A DNA stretch of 64,000 nucleotides, taken from assembly GCA_945910005.1 (NCBI GenBank), contig OX246746.1, forward strand, positions 22,537,092 to 22,601,091, in the 5' to 3' direction. The notes below the pieces were generated by a model. That model was not told the origin of the DNA, did not search any database, and was given only the letters and a program-made list of their open reading frames with translations. Below are positions 11,471 to 22,183 of this stretch, piece by piece (the stretch's first letter is position 1; the number at the start of each line of letters is the position of its first letter). The position numbers were made by a program, and so were the translations under genes. This DNA comes from Isoperla grammatica (taxonomy: Eukaryota; Arthropoda; Insecta; Plecoptera; Perlodidae).

Positions 11471-14400
11471 ATAACGACACGGATGTGACCATTCACGCAC
11501 ATGTTTAGAAGCACTGCTCTATTTATGTCGTGTATTCTATAGCGACACGGACGAGACTCTTACCTTTCACGCACATGTTTAGAAGCACTGCTCTATTTAT
11601 GTCGTGTATTCTATAGCGACACAGACGAGACTCTTACCTTTCACGCACATGTTTAGAAGCACTGCTCTATTTATGTCGTGTATTCTATAGCGACACAGAC
11701 GAGACTCTTACCTTTCACGCACATGTTTAGAAGCACTGCTCTATTTATGTCGTGTATTCTATAGCGACACAGACGAGACTTACCTTTCACGCACATGTTT
11801 AGAAGCACTGCTCTATTTATGTCGTGTATTCTATAGCGACACAGACGAGACTCTTACCTTTCACGCACATGTTTAGAAGCACTGCTCTATTTATGTCGTG
11901 TATTCTATAGCGACACAGACGACACTCTTACCTTTCACGCACATGTTTAGAAGCACTGCTCTATTTATGTCGTGTATTCTATAGCGACACAGACGACACT
12001 CTTACCTTTCACGCACATGTTTAGAAGCACTGCTCTATTTATGTCGTGTATTCTATAGCGACACGGACGAGACTTTTACCTTTCACGCACATGTTTAGAA
12101 GCACTGCTCTATTTATGTCGTGTATTCTATAGCGACACAGACGAGGCTCTTACCTTTCACGCACATGTTTAGAAGCACTGCTCTATTTATGTCGTGTATT
12201 CTATAGCGACACAGACGACACTCTTACCTTTCACGCACATGTTTAGAAGCACTGCTCTATTTATGTCGTGTATTCTATAGCGACACGGACGAGACTCTTA
12301 CCTTTCACGCACATGTTTAGAAGCACTGCTCTATTTATGTCGTGTATTCTATAGCGACACAGACGAGACTTTTACCTTTCACGCACATGTTTAGAAGCAC
12401 TGCTCTATTTATGTCGTGTATTCTATAGCGACACAGACGAGACTCTTACCTTTCACGCACATGTTTAGAAGCACTGCTCTATTTATGTCGTGTATTCTAT
12501 AGCGACACGGACGAGGCTCTTACCTTTCACGCACATGTTTAGAAGCACTGCTCTATTTATGTCGTGTATTCTATAGCGACACAGACAAGACTTACCTTTC
12601 ACGCACAAGTTTAGAAGCACTGCTCTATTTATGTCGTGTATTCTATTGCGACACGGACGAGACTCTTACCTTTCACGCACATGTTTAGAAGCACTGCTCT
12701 ATTTATGTCGTGTATTCTATAGCGACACAGACGAGACTCTTACCTTTCACGCACATATTTAGAAGCACTGCTCTATTTATGTCGTGTATTCTATAGCGAC
12801 ACAGACGAGACTCTTACCTTTCACGCACATGTTTAGAAGCACTGCTCTACTTATGTCGTGTATTCTATAGCGACACAGACGAGACTCTTACCTTTCACGC
12901 ACATGTTTAGAAGCACTGCTCTATTTATGTCGTGTATTCTATAGCGACACAGACGAGACTCTTACCTTTCACGCACATGTTTAGAAGCACTGCTCTATTT
13001 GTGTCGTGTATTCTATAGCGACACAGACGAGACTCTTACCTTTCACGCACATGTTTAGAAGCACTGCTCTATTTATGCCGTGTATTCTATAGCGACACGG
13101 ACGAGACTCTTACCTTTCACGCACATGTTTAGAAGCACTGCTCTATTTATGTCGTGTATTCTATAGCGACACGGACGAGACTCTTACCTTTCACGCACAT
13201 GTTTAGAAGCACTGCTCTACTTATGTCGTGTATTCTATAGCGACACGGACGAGACTCTTACCTTTCACGCACATGTTTAGAAGCACTGCTCTATTTATGT
13301 CTTGTATTCTATAGCGACACGGACGAGACTCTTACCTTTCACGCACATGTTTAGAAGCACTGCTCTACTTATGTCGGGTATTCTATAGCGACACGGACGA
13401 GACTCTTACCTTTCACGCACATGTTTAGAAGCACTGCTCTACTTATGTCGGGTATTCTATAGCGACACGGACGAGACTCTTACCTTTCACGCACATGTTT
13501 AGAAGCACTGCTCTACTTATGTCGGGTATTCTATAGCGACACGGACGAGACTCTTACCTTTCACGCACATGTTTAGAAGCACTGCTCTACTTATGTCGGG
13601 TATTCTATAGCGACACAGACGAGACTCTTACCTTTCACGCACATGTTTAGAAGCACTGCTCTATTTATGTCTTGTATTCTATAGCGACACAGACGAGACT
13701 CTTACCTTTCACGCACATGTTTAGAAGCACTGCTCTATTTATGTCGTGTATTCTATAGCGACACAGACGACACTCTTACCTTTCACGCACATGTTTAGAA
13801 GCACTGCTCTATTTATGTCTTGTATTCTATAGCGACACGGACGAGACTCTTACCTTTCACGCACATGTTTAGAAGCACTGCTCTATTTATGTCGTGTATT
13901 CTATAGCGACACAGACGAGACTTTTACCTTTCACGCACATGTTTAGAAGCACTGCTCTATTTATGTCGTGTATTCTATAGCGACACAGACGAGACTCTTA
14001 CCTTTCACGCACATGTTTTGAAGCACTGCTCTATTTATGTCGTGTATTCTATAGCGACACAGACGAGACTCTTACCTTTCACGCACATGTTTAGAAGCAC
14101 TGCTCTATTTATGTCGTGTATTCTATAGCGACACAGACGAGACTCTTACCTTTCACGCACATGTTTAGAAGCACTGCTCTATTTATGTCGTGTATTCTAT
14201 AGCGACACAGACGAGACTCTTACCTTTCACGCACATGTTTAGAAGCACTGCTCTATTTATGTCGTGTATTCTATAGCGACACGGACGAGGCTCTTACCTT
14301 TCACGCACATGTTTTGAAGCACTGCTCTATTTATGTCGTGTATTCTATAGCGACACAGACGAGACTCTTACCTTTCACGCACATGTTTAGAAGCACTGCT

Positions 14401-17400
14401 CTATTTATGTCGTGTATTCTATAGCGACACGGACGAGACTCTTACCTTTCACGCACATGTTTAGAAGCACTGCTCTATTTATGTCGTGTATTCTATAGCG
14501 ACACGGACGAGGCTCTTACCTTTCACGCACATGTTTAGAAGCACTGCTCTATTTATGTCGTGTATTCTATAGCGACACGGACGAGACTCTTACCTTTCAC
14601 GCACATGTTTAGAAGCACTGCTCTATTTATGTCGTGTATTCTATAGCGACACGGACGAGACTCTTACCTTTCACGCACATGTTTAGAAGCACTGCTCTAT
14701 TTATGTCGTGTATTCTATAGCGACACGGACGAGGCTCTTACCTTTCACGCACATGTTTAGAAGCACTGCTCTATTTATGTCGTGTATTCTATAGCGACAC
14801 GGACGAGACTCTTACCTTTCACGCACATGTTTAGAAGCACTGCTCTATTTATGTAGTGTATTCTATAGCGACACAGACGAGACTCTTACCTTTCACGCAC
14901 ATGTTTAGAAGCACTGCTCTATTTATGTCGTGTATTCTATAGCGACACAGACGAGACTCTTACCTTTCACGCACATGTTTAGAAGCACTGCTCTATTTAT
15001 GTCGGGTATTCTATAGCGACACGGACGAGACTCTTACCTTTCACGCACATGTTTAGAAGCACTGCTCTATTTATGTCGTGTATTCTATAGCGACACAGAC
15101 GAGACTCTTACCTTTCACGCACATGTTTAGAAGCACTGCTCTATTTATGTCGTGTATTCTATAGCAACACGGACGAGGCTCTTACCTTTCACGCACATGT
15201 TTAGAAGCACTGCTCTATTTATGTCGTGTATTCTATAGCGACACGGACGAGACTCTTACCTTTCACGCACATGTTTAGAAGCACTGCTCTATTTATGTCG
15301 TGTATTCTATAGCGACACGGACGAGGCTCTTACCTTTCACGCACATGTTTAGAAGCACTGCTCTATTTGTGTCGTGTATTCTATAGCGACACAGACGAGA
15401 CTCTTACCTTTCACGCACATGTTTAGAAGCACTGCTCTATTTATGTCGTGTATTCTATAGCGACACAGACGAGACTCTTACCTTTCACGCACATGTTTAG
15501 AAGCACTGCTCTACTTATGTCGTGTATTCTATAGCGACACGGACGAGACTCTTACCTTTCACGCACATGTTTAGAAGCACTGCTCTATTTATGTCTTGTA
15601 TTCTATAGCGACACGGACGAGACTCTTACCTTTCACGCACATGTTTAGAAGCACTGCTCTATTTATGTCGTGTATTCTATAGCGACACAGACGAGACTCT
15701 TACCTTTCACGCACATGTTTAGAAGCACTGCTCTATTTATGTCGTGTATTCTATAGCGACACAGACGAGACTCTTACCTTTCACGCACATGTTTAAAAGC
15801 ACTGCTCTATTTATGTCGTGTATTCTATAGCGACACGGACGAGACTTTTACCTTTCACGCACATGTTTAGAAGCACTGCTCTATTTATGTCGTGTATTCT
15901 ATAGCGACACAGACGAGGCTCTTACCTTTCACGCACATGTTTAGAAGCACTGCTCTATTTATGTCGTGTATTCTATAGCGACACAGACGACACTCTTACC
16001 TTTCACGCACATGTTTAGAAGCACTGCTCTATTTATGTCGTGTATTCTATAGCGACACGGACGAGACTCTTACCTTTCACGCACATGTTTAGAAGCACTG
16101 CTCTATTTATGTCGTGTATTCTATAGCGACACAGACGAGACTTTTACCTTTCACGCACATGTTTAGAAGCACTGCTCTATTTATGTCGTGTATTCTATAG
16201 CGACACAGACGAGACTCTTACCTTTCACGCACATGTTTAGAAGCACTGCTCTATTTATGTCGTGTATTCTATAGCGACACAGACGAGGCTCTTACCTTTC
16301 ACGCACATGTTTAGAAGCACTGCTCTATTTATGTCGTGTATTCTATAGCGACACAGACAAGACTTACCTTTCACGCACAAGTTTAGAAGCACTGCTCTAT
16401 TTATGTCGTGTATTCTATTGCGACACGGACGAGACTCTTACCTTTCACGCACATGTTTAGAAGCACTGCTCTATTTATGTCGTGTATTCTATAGCGACAC
16501 AGACGACACTCTTACCTTTCACGCACATGTTTAGAAGCACTGCTCTATTTATGTCGTGTATTCTATAGCGACACAGACGAGACTCTTACCTTTCACGCAC
16601 ATGTTTAGAAGCACTGCTCTATTTATGTCGTGTATTCTATAGCGACACGGACGAGACTCTTACCTTTCACGCACATGTTTAGAAGCACTGCTCTATTTAT
16701 GTCGTGTATTCTATAGCGACACAGACGAGGCTCTTACCTTTCACGCACATGTTTAGAAGCACTGCTCTATTTATGTCGGGTATTCTATAGCGACACAGAC
16801 GAGACTCTTACCTTTCACGCACATGTTTAAAAGCACTGCTCTATTTATGTCGTGTATTCTATAGCGACACGGACGAGACTTTTACCTTTCACGCACATGT
16901 TTAGAAGCACTGCTCTATTTATGTCGTGTATTCTATAGCGACACAGACGACACTCTTACCTTTCACGCACATGTTTAGAAGCACTGCTCTATTTATGTCG
17001 TGTATTCTATAGCGACACGGACGAGACTCTTACCTTTCACGCACATGTTTAGAAGCACTGCTCTATTTATGTCGTGTATTCTATAGCGACACAGACGAGA
17101 CTTTTACCTTTCACGCACATGTTTAGAAGCACTGCTCTATTTATGTCGTGTATTCTATAGCGACACAGACGAGACTCTTACCTTTCACGCACATGTTTAG
17201 AAGCACTGCTCTATTTATGTCGTGTATTCTATAGCGACACAGACGAGGCTCTTACCTTTCACGCACATGTTTAGAAGCACTGCTCTATTTATGTCTTGTA
17301 TTCTATAGCGACACAGACGACACTCTTACCTTTCACGCACATGTTTAGAAGCACTGCTCTATTTATGTCGTGTATTCTATAGCGACACAGACGAGGCTCT

Positions 17401-18254
17401 TACCTTTCACGCACATGTTTAGAAGCACTGCTCTATTTATGTCGTGTATTCTATAGCGACACAGACAAGACTTACCTTTCACGCACAAGTTTAGAAGCAC
17501 TGCTCTATTTATGTCGTGTATTCTATTGCGACACGGACGAGACTCTTACCTTTCACGCACATGTTTAGAAGCACTGCTCTATTTATGTCGTGTATTCTAT
17601 AGCGACACAGACGAGACTCTTACCTTTCACGCACATGTTTAGAAGCACTGCTCTATTTATGTCGTGTATTCTATAGCGACACGGACGAGACTCTTACCTT
17701 TCACGCATATGTTAAGAAGCACTGCTCTATTTATGTCGTGTATTCTATAGCGACACAGACGAGACTCTTACCTTTCACGCACATGTTTAGAAGCACTGCT
17801 CTATTTATGTCGTGTATTCTATAGCGACACGGACGAGACTCTTACCTTTCACGCACATGTTTAGAAGCACTGCTCTATTTATGTCGTGTATTCTATAGCG
17901 ACACAGACGAGACTCTTACCTTTCACGCACATGTTTAGAAGCACTGCTCTATTTATGTCGTGTATTCTATAGCGACACGGACGAGACTCTTACCTTTCAC
18001 GCACATGTTTAGAAGCACTGCTCTATTTATGTCGTGTATTCTATAGCGACACAGACGAGACTCTTACCTTTCACGCATATGTTTAGAAGCACTGCTCTAT
18101 TTATGTCTTGTATTCTATAGCGACACAGACGAGACTCTTACCTTTCACGCACATGTTTAGAAGCACTGCTCTATTTATGTCTTGTATTCTATAGCGACAC
18201 AGACGAGACTCTTACCTTTCACGCACATGTTTAGAAGCACTGCTCTATTTATGT
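11471..18254. repeat. 74-bp satellite array, about 92 copies
   Basis: A continuous head-to-tail array of about 6.8 kb with a 74-bp unit. The unit runs from AGCGACACAGACGAGACTCT through TTTCACGCACATGTTTAGAA to TATGTCGTGTATTCTAT. The first copy (about 11471-11540) is degenerate; the array ends abruptly at 18254. Differences between copies fall at a few recurrent sites: ACAGA/ACGGA, GACGAGACT/GACGACACT/GACGAGGCT, CTCTT/CTTTT, TTTATG/CTTATG and GTCGTG/GTCTTG/GTCGGG. Some units are 72 bp (lacking CT before TTACC). The rotating frame prevents any long ORF. Each unit can form a short hairpin, TGTCG-12 nt-CGACA. No gene lies inside. Confidence 0.98.
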
Positions 18255-18599
18255 AATTGCTGTAATAATATTACAGTTCGACTTGTTTTCTATCGTATGC
18301 CCACAACACGCTAAATAACTGACGTATTCGCGATCTCACTCACTCTCACACACGTTCGTGCGATTCTTACCAAAATGGTTGACTTCAATTTGCAAGCCTT
18401 TTATGTCGATCATGTCTTTGTAGACCTATTAATAATTCAAGTATATATTTTGATGTTTGTAACTGTCCTTCATCTTCATTTACCACCACACATCGTCTCA
18501 AAAAGCATGATTGCAATAATATAAACGTAAATCAATAATAATCGTCATCATCTTAATGAATATAGAGAGTTCGAAAATCGTTCAACCGTCGCGAGTTGT

Positions 18600-18680
18600 C
18601 TCCCCCTTCCATTCTCCTCCCCTTCCCACTCCCCTCCCCCACCTGTGGGTCGTGAATCACGGGTTGAGACCCACTGGCAT
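18600..18680. other. Pyrimidine tract next to a hAT-terminus-like phrase
   Basis: A C/T-rich tract is followed by sequence whose minus strand reads CAGTGGGTCTCAACCCGTG. That start resembles the terminal inverted repeats of some hAT elements. No matching second terminus or target duplication was found, so this may be a solo end or a coincidence. Confidence 0.25.
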
Positions 18681-18988
18681 AGAATATTCTAGATCAGTTT
18701 ATCATATTTTCTGTGAAATGACGGTAGGGCAGGTATTGACACAGCCAACTACAATGTTTACTGACTGATCGATTACTGTTTATAATGTATCACTGAAATC
18801 AATTCGCAAAGCTAACTAACAATTAAACAACAAAGTAATTGTAAAAATACACAGTACTGATACAAATCAGTTATATTACAAATATGTCAACCACAATTTT
18901 GTCTGCTGTTGGATTTATCTTGTAAACAAAATCAAATACAAACACAATTTAATCGAGTAAAAGCGTGTTGTGAGTATGACCCTAGAAG

Positions 18989-19044
18989 AGCAATAGCAAC
19001 AGCAACAACAACAGCAACAACAACAGCAGCGCAACAGCAACAAG
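18989..19044. repeat. CAA/CAG microsatellite
   Basis: An interrupted trinucleotide tract of CAA and CAG units on the plus strand. It encodes poly-Thr/Gln in an 81-codon frame (18909-19154) that shows no other sign of being coding. Confidence 0.9.
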
Positions 19045-19250
19045 ATAGGACTTGCCCAACAAAACCAAGGAAGTATTTTCAACTATCCAAATGCGCTAGC
19101 GGCAAACTCCTGAAAAGCATGCGAAAAATTATTATTTTTGTTTACTACTTATAAGGCCAGTTTCCGTTCACCAGAATATGCTTTGTAGGCTATAATGGGC
19201 ATGTAGAAATAAAAATACTGGTAGAAGACGGGAAATAATTATAATATTTT

Positions 19251-19395
19251 TTGGCCTTTACGTCTCATTTTGGCAACGATGTTAATAGAGACGATGAAAA
19301 TCGCAACATGGCATCCATGCCCAAGCCAGGATTCGAACCTGTAACGCAGGTACCGTGGTTTACTAGACCAATCGACCACGGCCAACTACGCTGGC
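19251..19395 (-). mobile_element. tRNA-like SINE, family 1, copy 2
   Basis: The best-preserved member of family 1. On the minus strand it has a tRNA-like head at the right end with an A-box-like TGGTCTAGTAAA and an intact B box GGTTCGAATCC (about 19331-19341 as its complement). The body continues leftward to the conserved GATGTTAATAGAGACGATGA block. The short direct repeat GGGAAA near 19229 and 19399 could be target-site remains but is weak. No protein is encoded; the 64-codon frame over it is incidental. Confidence 0.65.
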
Positions 19396-19539
19396 AAAAA
19401 GGGAAAATACGTAAAGATGCTTCAAGCCAAACCTCGTCTCGATAACATTAATATAAATATATTTTTTCCGTAGAAATACCTGTTTTAGGGTGCAAAGCAC
19501 TTTACGATGTGTACCTCCTTACTAAACTATGTTAGCTAT

Positions 19540-19728
19540 GTTAGGGTGTTTGGATAGCTGGCAAGGAATGTCCGAGGGCTGTTAGTAGGACTCAATTCCA
19601 GCATTCGCCTTTACGACTGAGGAAAACCTCGGAAAGAACTTTCAGTCAGGATTGGCGGTGGCCGGACTCGAACTGACGACCTCCCGAATTAGTCTCGCGT
19701 CTTACTGCTGAGCCACCTCTATCGGGTA
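19540..19728 (-). mobile_element. tRNA-like SINE, family 2, copy 1
   Basis: On the minus strand this begins with a tRNA-like head. An A-box-like GTGGCTCAGCAGTAAGACG and a B box GTTCGAGTCC sit at the spacing expected in a tRNA with a long variable region. A body containing CAATCCTGACTGAAAG follows. A broken relative with the same order of landmarks lies at 27838-28110. It is a pol III-type short interspersed element rather than a functional tRNA, because the acceptor stem does not close cleanly. Confidence 0.65.
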
Positions 19729-20884
19729 AACGTGAATATGTTTTATGTTTCTAAATTAAATGTAAGCTGAAATCAATTCGGCGGTGTCCTTCCAGTCCAC
19801 TAAAAGCCAACCAAGCTTTAGGCAGTTTCTCACTTGTTCATATGCCACTGCTTTCCAGTACTTGTATGAGAAACCTTGGATCAAGATTGCATTCATGTAT
19901 ACAACACACTTTTCAGCAAACGCAATAATAAATCCCTTGTAATAACAATTACTTAACTTATTCTAGCAAAGAGTTTCGACTCGACAAATGCAAATCCGAC
20001 ACAATGGTTAACGGTGGTGCCAGATGAAGGTTTTGGCAACCGAGGCGCGATTTCATCAATAGAAGACGTCGACCTGTACTTTCGCTTATAGGGTGGGACA
20101 TAAACCACTTGGATCAAGTGTTCAAAGGAGAAATAAAGTGAAGGGTGTGCAATACCTATTCCTTTGGAGCAATTAAATGGAGTAGACTAATTTGGGTGGG
20201 CGGGGAGGGGGGGTTCATTCACGAGCAGGTTCGAGGACCCGCTTAATGGTGACAAGAGGTCCGTGGAAATGTTTTATAAATGTAAGTTTTATTGAGTGAA
20301 TGCTGAATGTCGGCGGTTTTATTGACTTGTCCTGTATTTTTACTGGAATAGTTACTTGAACATGTAGAACTTATCTGTGATAAATTTAAATCGGCCTTAT
20401 TGAGAGTAGCTTGAGGAATCGGGATTATTTCAAGATTTTTTTTATGACTGAATCATTTAGAGCAAAATGAAGTTCATGCAGGCTGAATTAAAACAAAACA
20501 TTTACCAATTATTAAAATATAAGATATGTTGTGATTTTTGACATTAAAAATATAATGTATATTAATTACGGGGATCTTTGCCAATTCACACCAAATTTTG
20601 TGTTCGGCGGTGAACCAATTTTCAAAATTTCTAGTCAAAAATCGATCATTTCGTGCTTATCCGGTGATATTGACATATTTTGTGAAATTTACGGGTCTCA
20701 ATAACTTAAAAATTGATAACGCTCAAGGTTTATTGAGATGGTGGTTATGATACTTGGATTTGACGTTTCATCGAGTGGGATCCAAGTATTTTTCTGTGAA
20801 TCTTCCCTATGTCTTACTTTGTTGGTACACTTTCATAAACAGGGGTATATTATCCACTCATTGTATTGATTATCATGATTGGAT

Positions 20885-20911
20885 TATAAATTGAATTGAA
20901 TTGAACTGATG
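20885..20911 (+). repeat. Possible retroelement tail, TTGAA repeats
   Basis: Sequence ending ATTATAAATTGAATTGAATTGAAC resembles the short-repeat 3' tail of many non-LTR retrotransposons. Upstream sequence (about 20570-20885) shows no recognisable reverse transcriptase. The neighbouring foldback element starts only 40 bp further on. Confidence 0.3.
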
Positions 20912-20946
20912 CCGGAAATGTAAAAAGGATCAAATGACACGGAGAA

Positions 20947-21496
20947 ACTAAATGGGGGCGCTCTCCGATGCCCCACTCTCCGATGCCCCACCAACCTTTT
21001 TAGTCTCCGATACCCCACTCACTGCTCTACCTGTTTTCTAAAGCCCATGCTACACCACGCAATTTAATCGCACGTCCACTGCGCGGTAAGCGGTAGGGAT
21101 AGAGGTTAGGTTAATTTAGGTTAGGTTAAGTAAAGTTAGGTTAGGTAACGGTGGTATTATTAGGTTAGGGTAGTATTATACTATATTTTAGGGTAGTATT
21201 ATATTTGAGGATAATATAGTTTGAAAACGAAACTTAGGTTAGGTTAGAGTAGTATTATTAGGTTAGGGTTGTATTATACTATATTTTAGGGTAGGATTAT
21301 ATTTGGGGGTAATATCTCCTTTAATAATACAGGCTAGTTTGAAAACGAAACACGACTGTTCAATAGAGAATGTATTTATAATATTTGAATGTACCGCGTG
21401 TGCTTATTTTACGTGGTGTAGCATGGGCTTCTTGAGCAGGTAGGTGGGGCATCGGAGAGTGGGGTATCGCCGCATCGGAGATGCGTCCACTAAATG
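20947..21496. mobile_element. Foldback MITE with 8-bp target duplication (hAT-like)
   Basis: The direct repeat ACTAAATG occurs at 20947-20954 and 21489-21496. Between them the ends are inverted. The left end carries TCTCCGATGCCCCACTCTCC and the right end its complement (GGGGCATCGGAGAGTGGGG). A second inverted pair lies deeper: AGCCCATGCTACACCACG (21042-21059) against CGTGGTGTAGCATGGGCT (21412-21429). The interior holds telomere-like TTAGGT runs and a 98-bp tandem duplication (TAGGTTAGGG at 21161 and 21259). No transposase frame is present. An 8-bp duplication fits hAT-type transposition; the superfamily assignment is inference. Confidence 0.8.
21112..21345. repeat. TTAGGT-rich internal repeat, 98-bp period
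   Basis: TTAGGTTAGG-type runs are followed by GTAGTATTATACTATATTTTAGG, and this combination occurs twice 98 bp apart inside the foldback element. It recalls degenerate telomere repeats, but the unit is irregular and lies inside a transposon, so it is not evidence for a telomere. Confidence 0.7.
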
Positions 21497-21865
21497 CCAA
21501 ACGAATTTCAAACAAAAATACAGATTTTTTCTTTTAACCTATCAAATCAAAAAGATAAAACGTATTCAAAAATTATATTTTATGTTATAGCTATTACACA
21601 CGACCTCATTATTATTTGAATCTTTGGCGCTGGCAGAAAAAGAAGTCCAACAATAAATCTATCTTTCTGCAAACATTATTTGGCAACGAAAACAAATTAT
21701 CTCGATCCCCATTGCATTCCCCTTCCCCCCCTCCCACACTTGAAACAATCCTGGCGACGTATTTGGATGACGTCATCAGTAAATAGACTCACCGGCGCCG
21801 CATTGTTCGTTCGATTATTTGCACTGATAGAACTTTTGGGGTTTCAGTTGATAATAAGATCAATC

Positions 21866-22140
21866 GCAGGGGACAACAGTAACAACAACAACTACAAGAG
21901 CCACACAGTGGACAACAATAACAACTACAACTACAAGAGCAACGCAGGGGACAACAGTAACAACTACAACTACAAGAGCAACGCAGGGGACAACAATAAC
22001 AACTACAACTACAAGAGCAACGCAGGGGACAACAATAACAACTACAACTACAAGAGCAACGCAGGGGACAACAGTAACAACTACAACTACAAGAGCAACG
22101 CAGGGGACAACAATAACAACTACAACTACAAGAGCAAAAC
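21866..22140 (+). repeat. 39-bp minisatellite, about 7 copies
   Basis: Tandem 39-bp units built around GGGGACAACAATAACAAC and TACAACTACAAGAGCAACGC. Because 39 is a multiple of three, the frame 21680-22183 (167 aa) stays open and would encode a 13-residue Asn/Tyr-rich repeat after a hydrophobic stretch near residues 38-60. The complementary strand is equally open (Cys/Ser-rich). I see no start context, splice signal or homology that supports translation. Confidence 0.9.
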
Positions 22141-22183
22141 AGTGGGAGGAATAATTCCACCTAGAAGTGCCACAAAGAAATAA

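Noticed and set aside
11471..18254. CRISPR-like regular array
   Set aside because: Units are directly adjacent with no unique spacers, and the DNA is animal nuclear; it is a satellite.
21112..21345. Telomere or interstitial telomeric repeat
   Set aside because: TTAGGT runs are irregular and confined to the inside of a transposon with target duplication.
21789..22160. Cys/Ser-rich 123 aa minus-strand frame
   Set aside because: Antisense of the 39-bp minisatellite; cysteines come from the repeated GTAGTTGTTATTGTTGTCC-type sequence.
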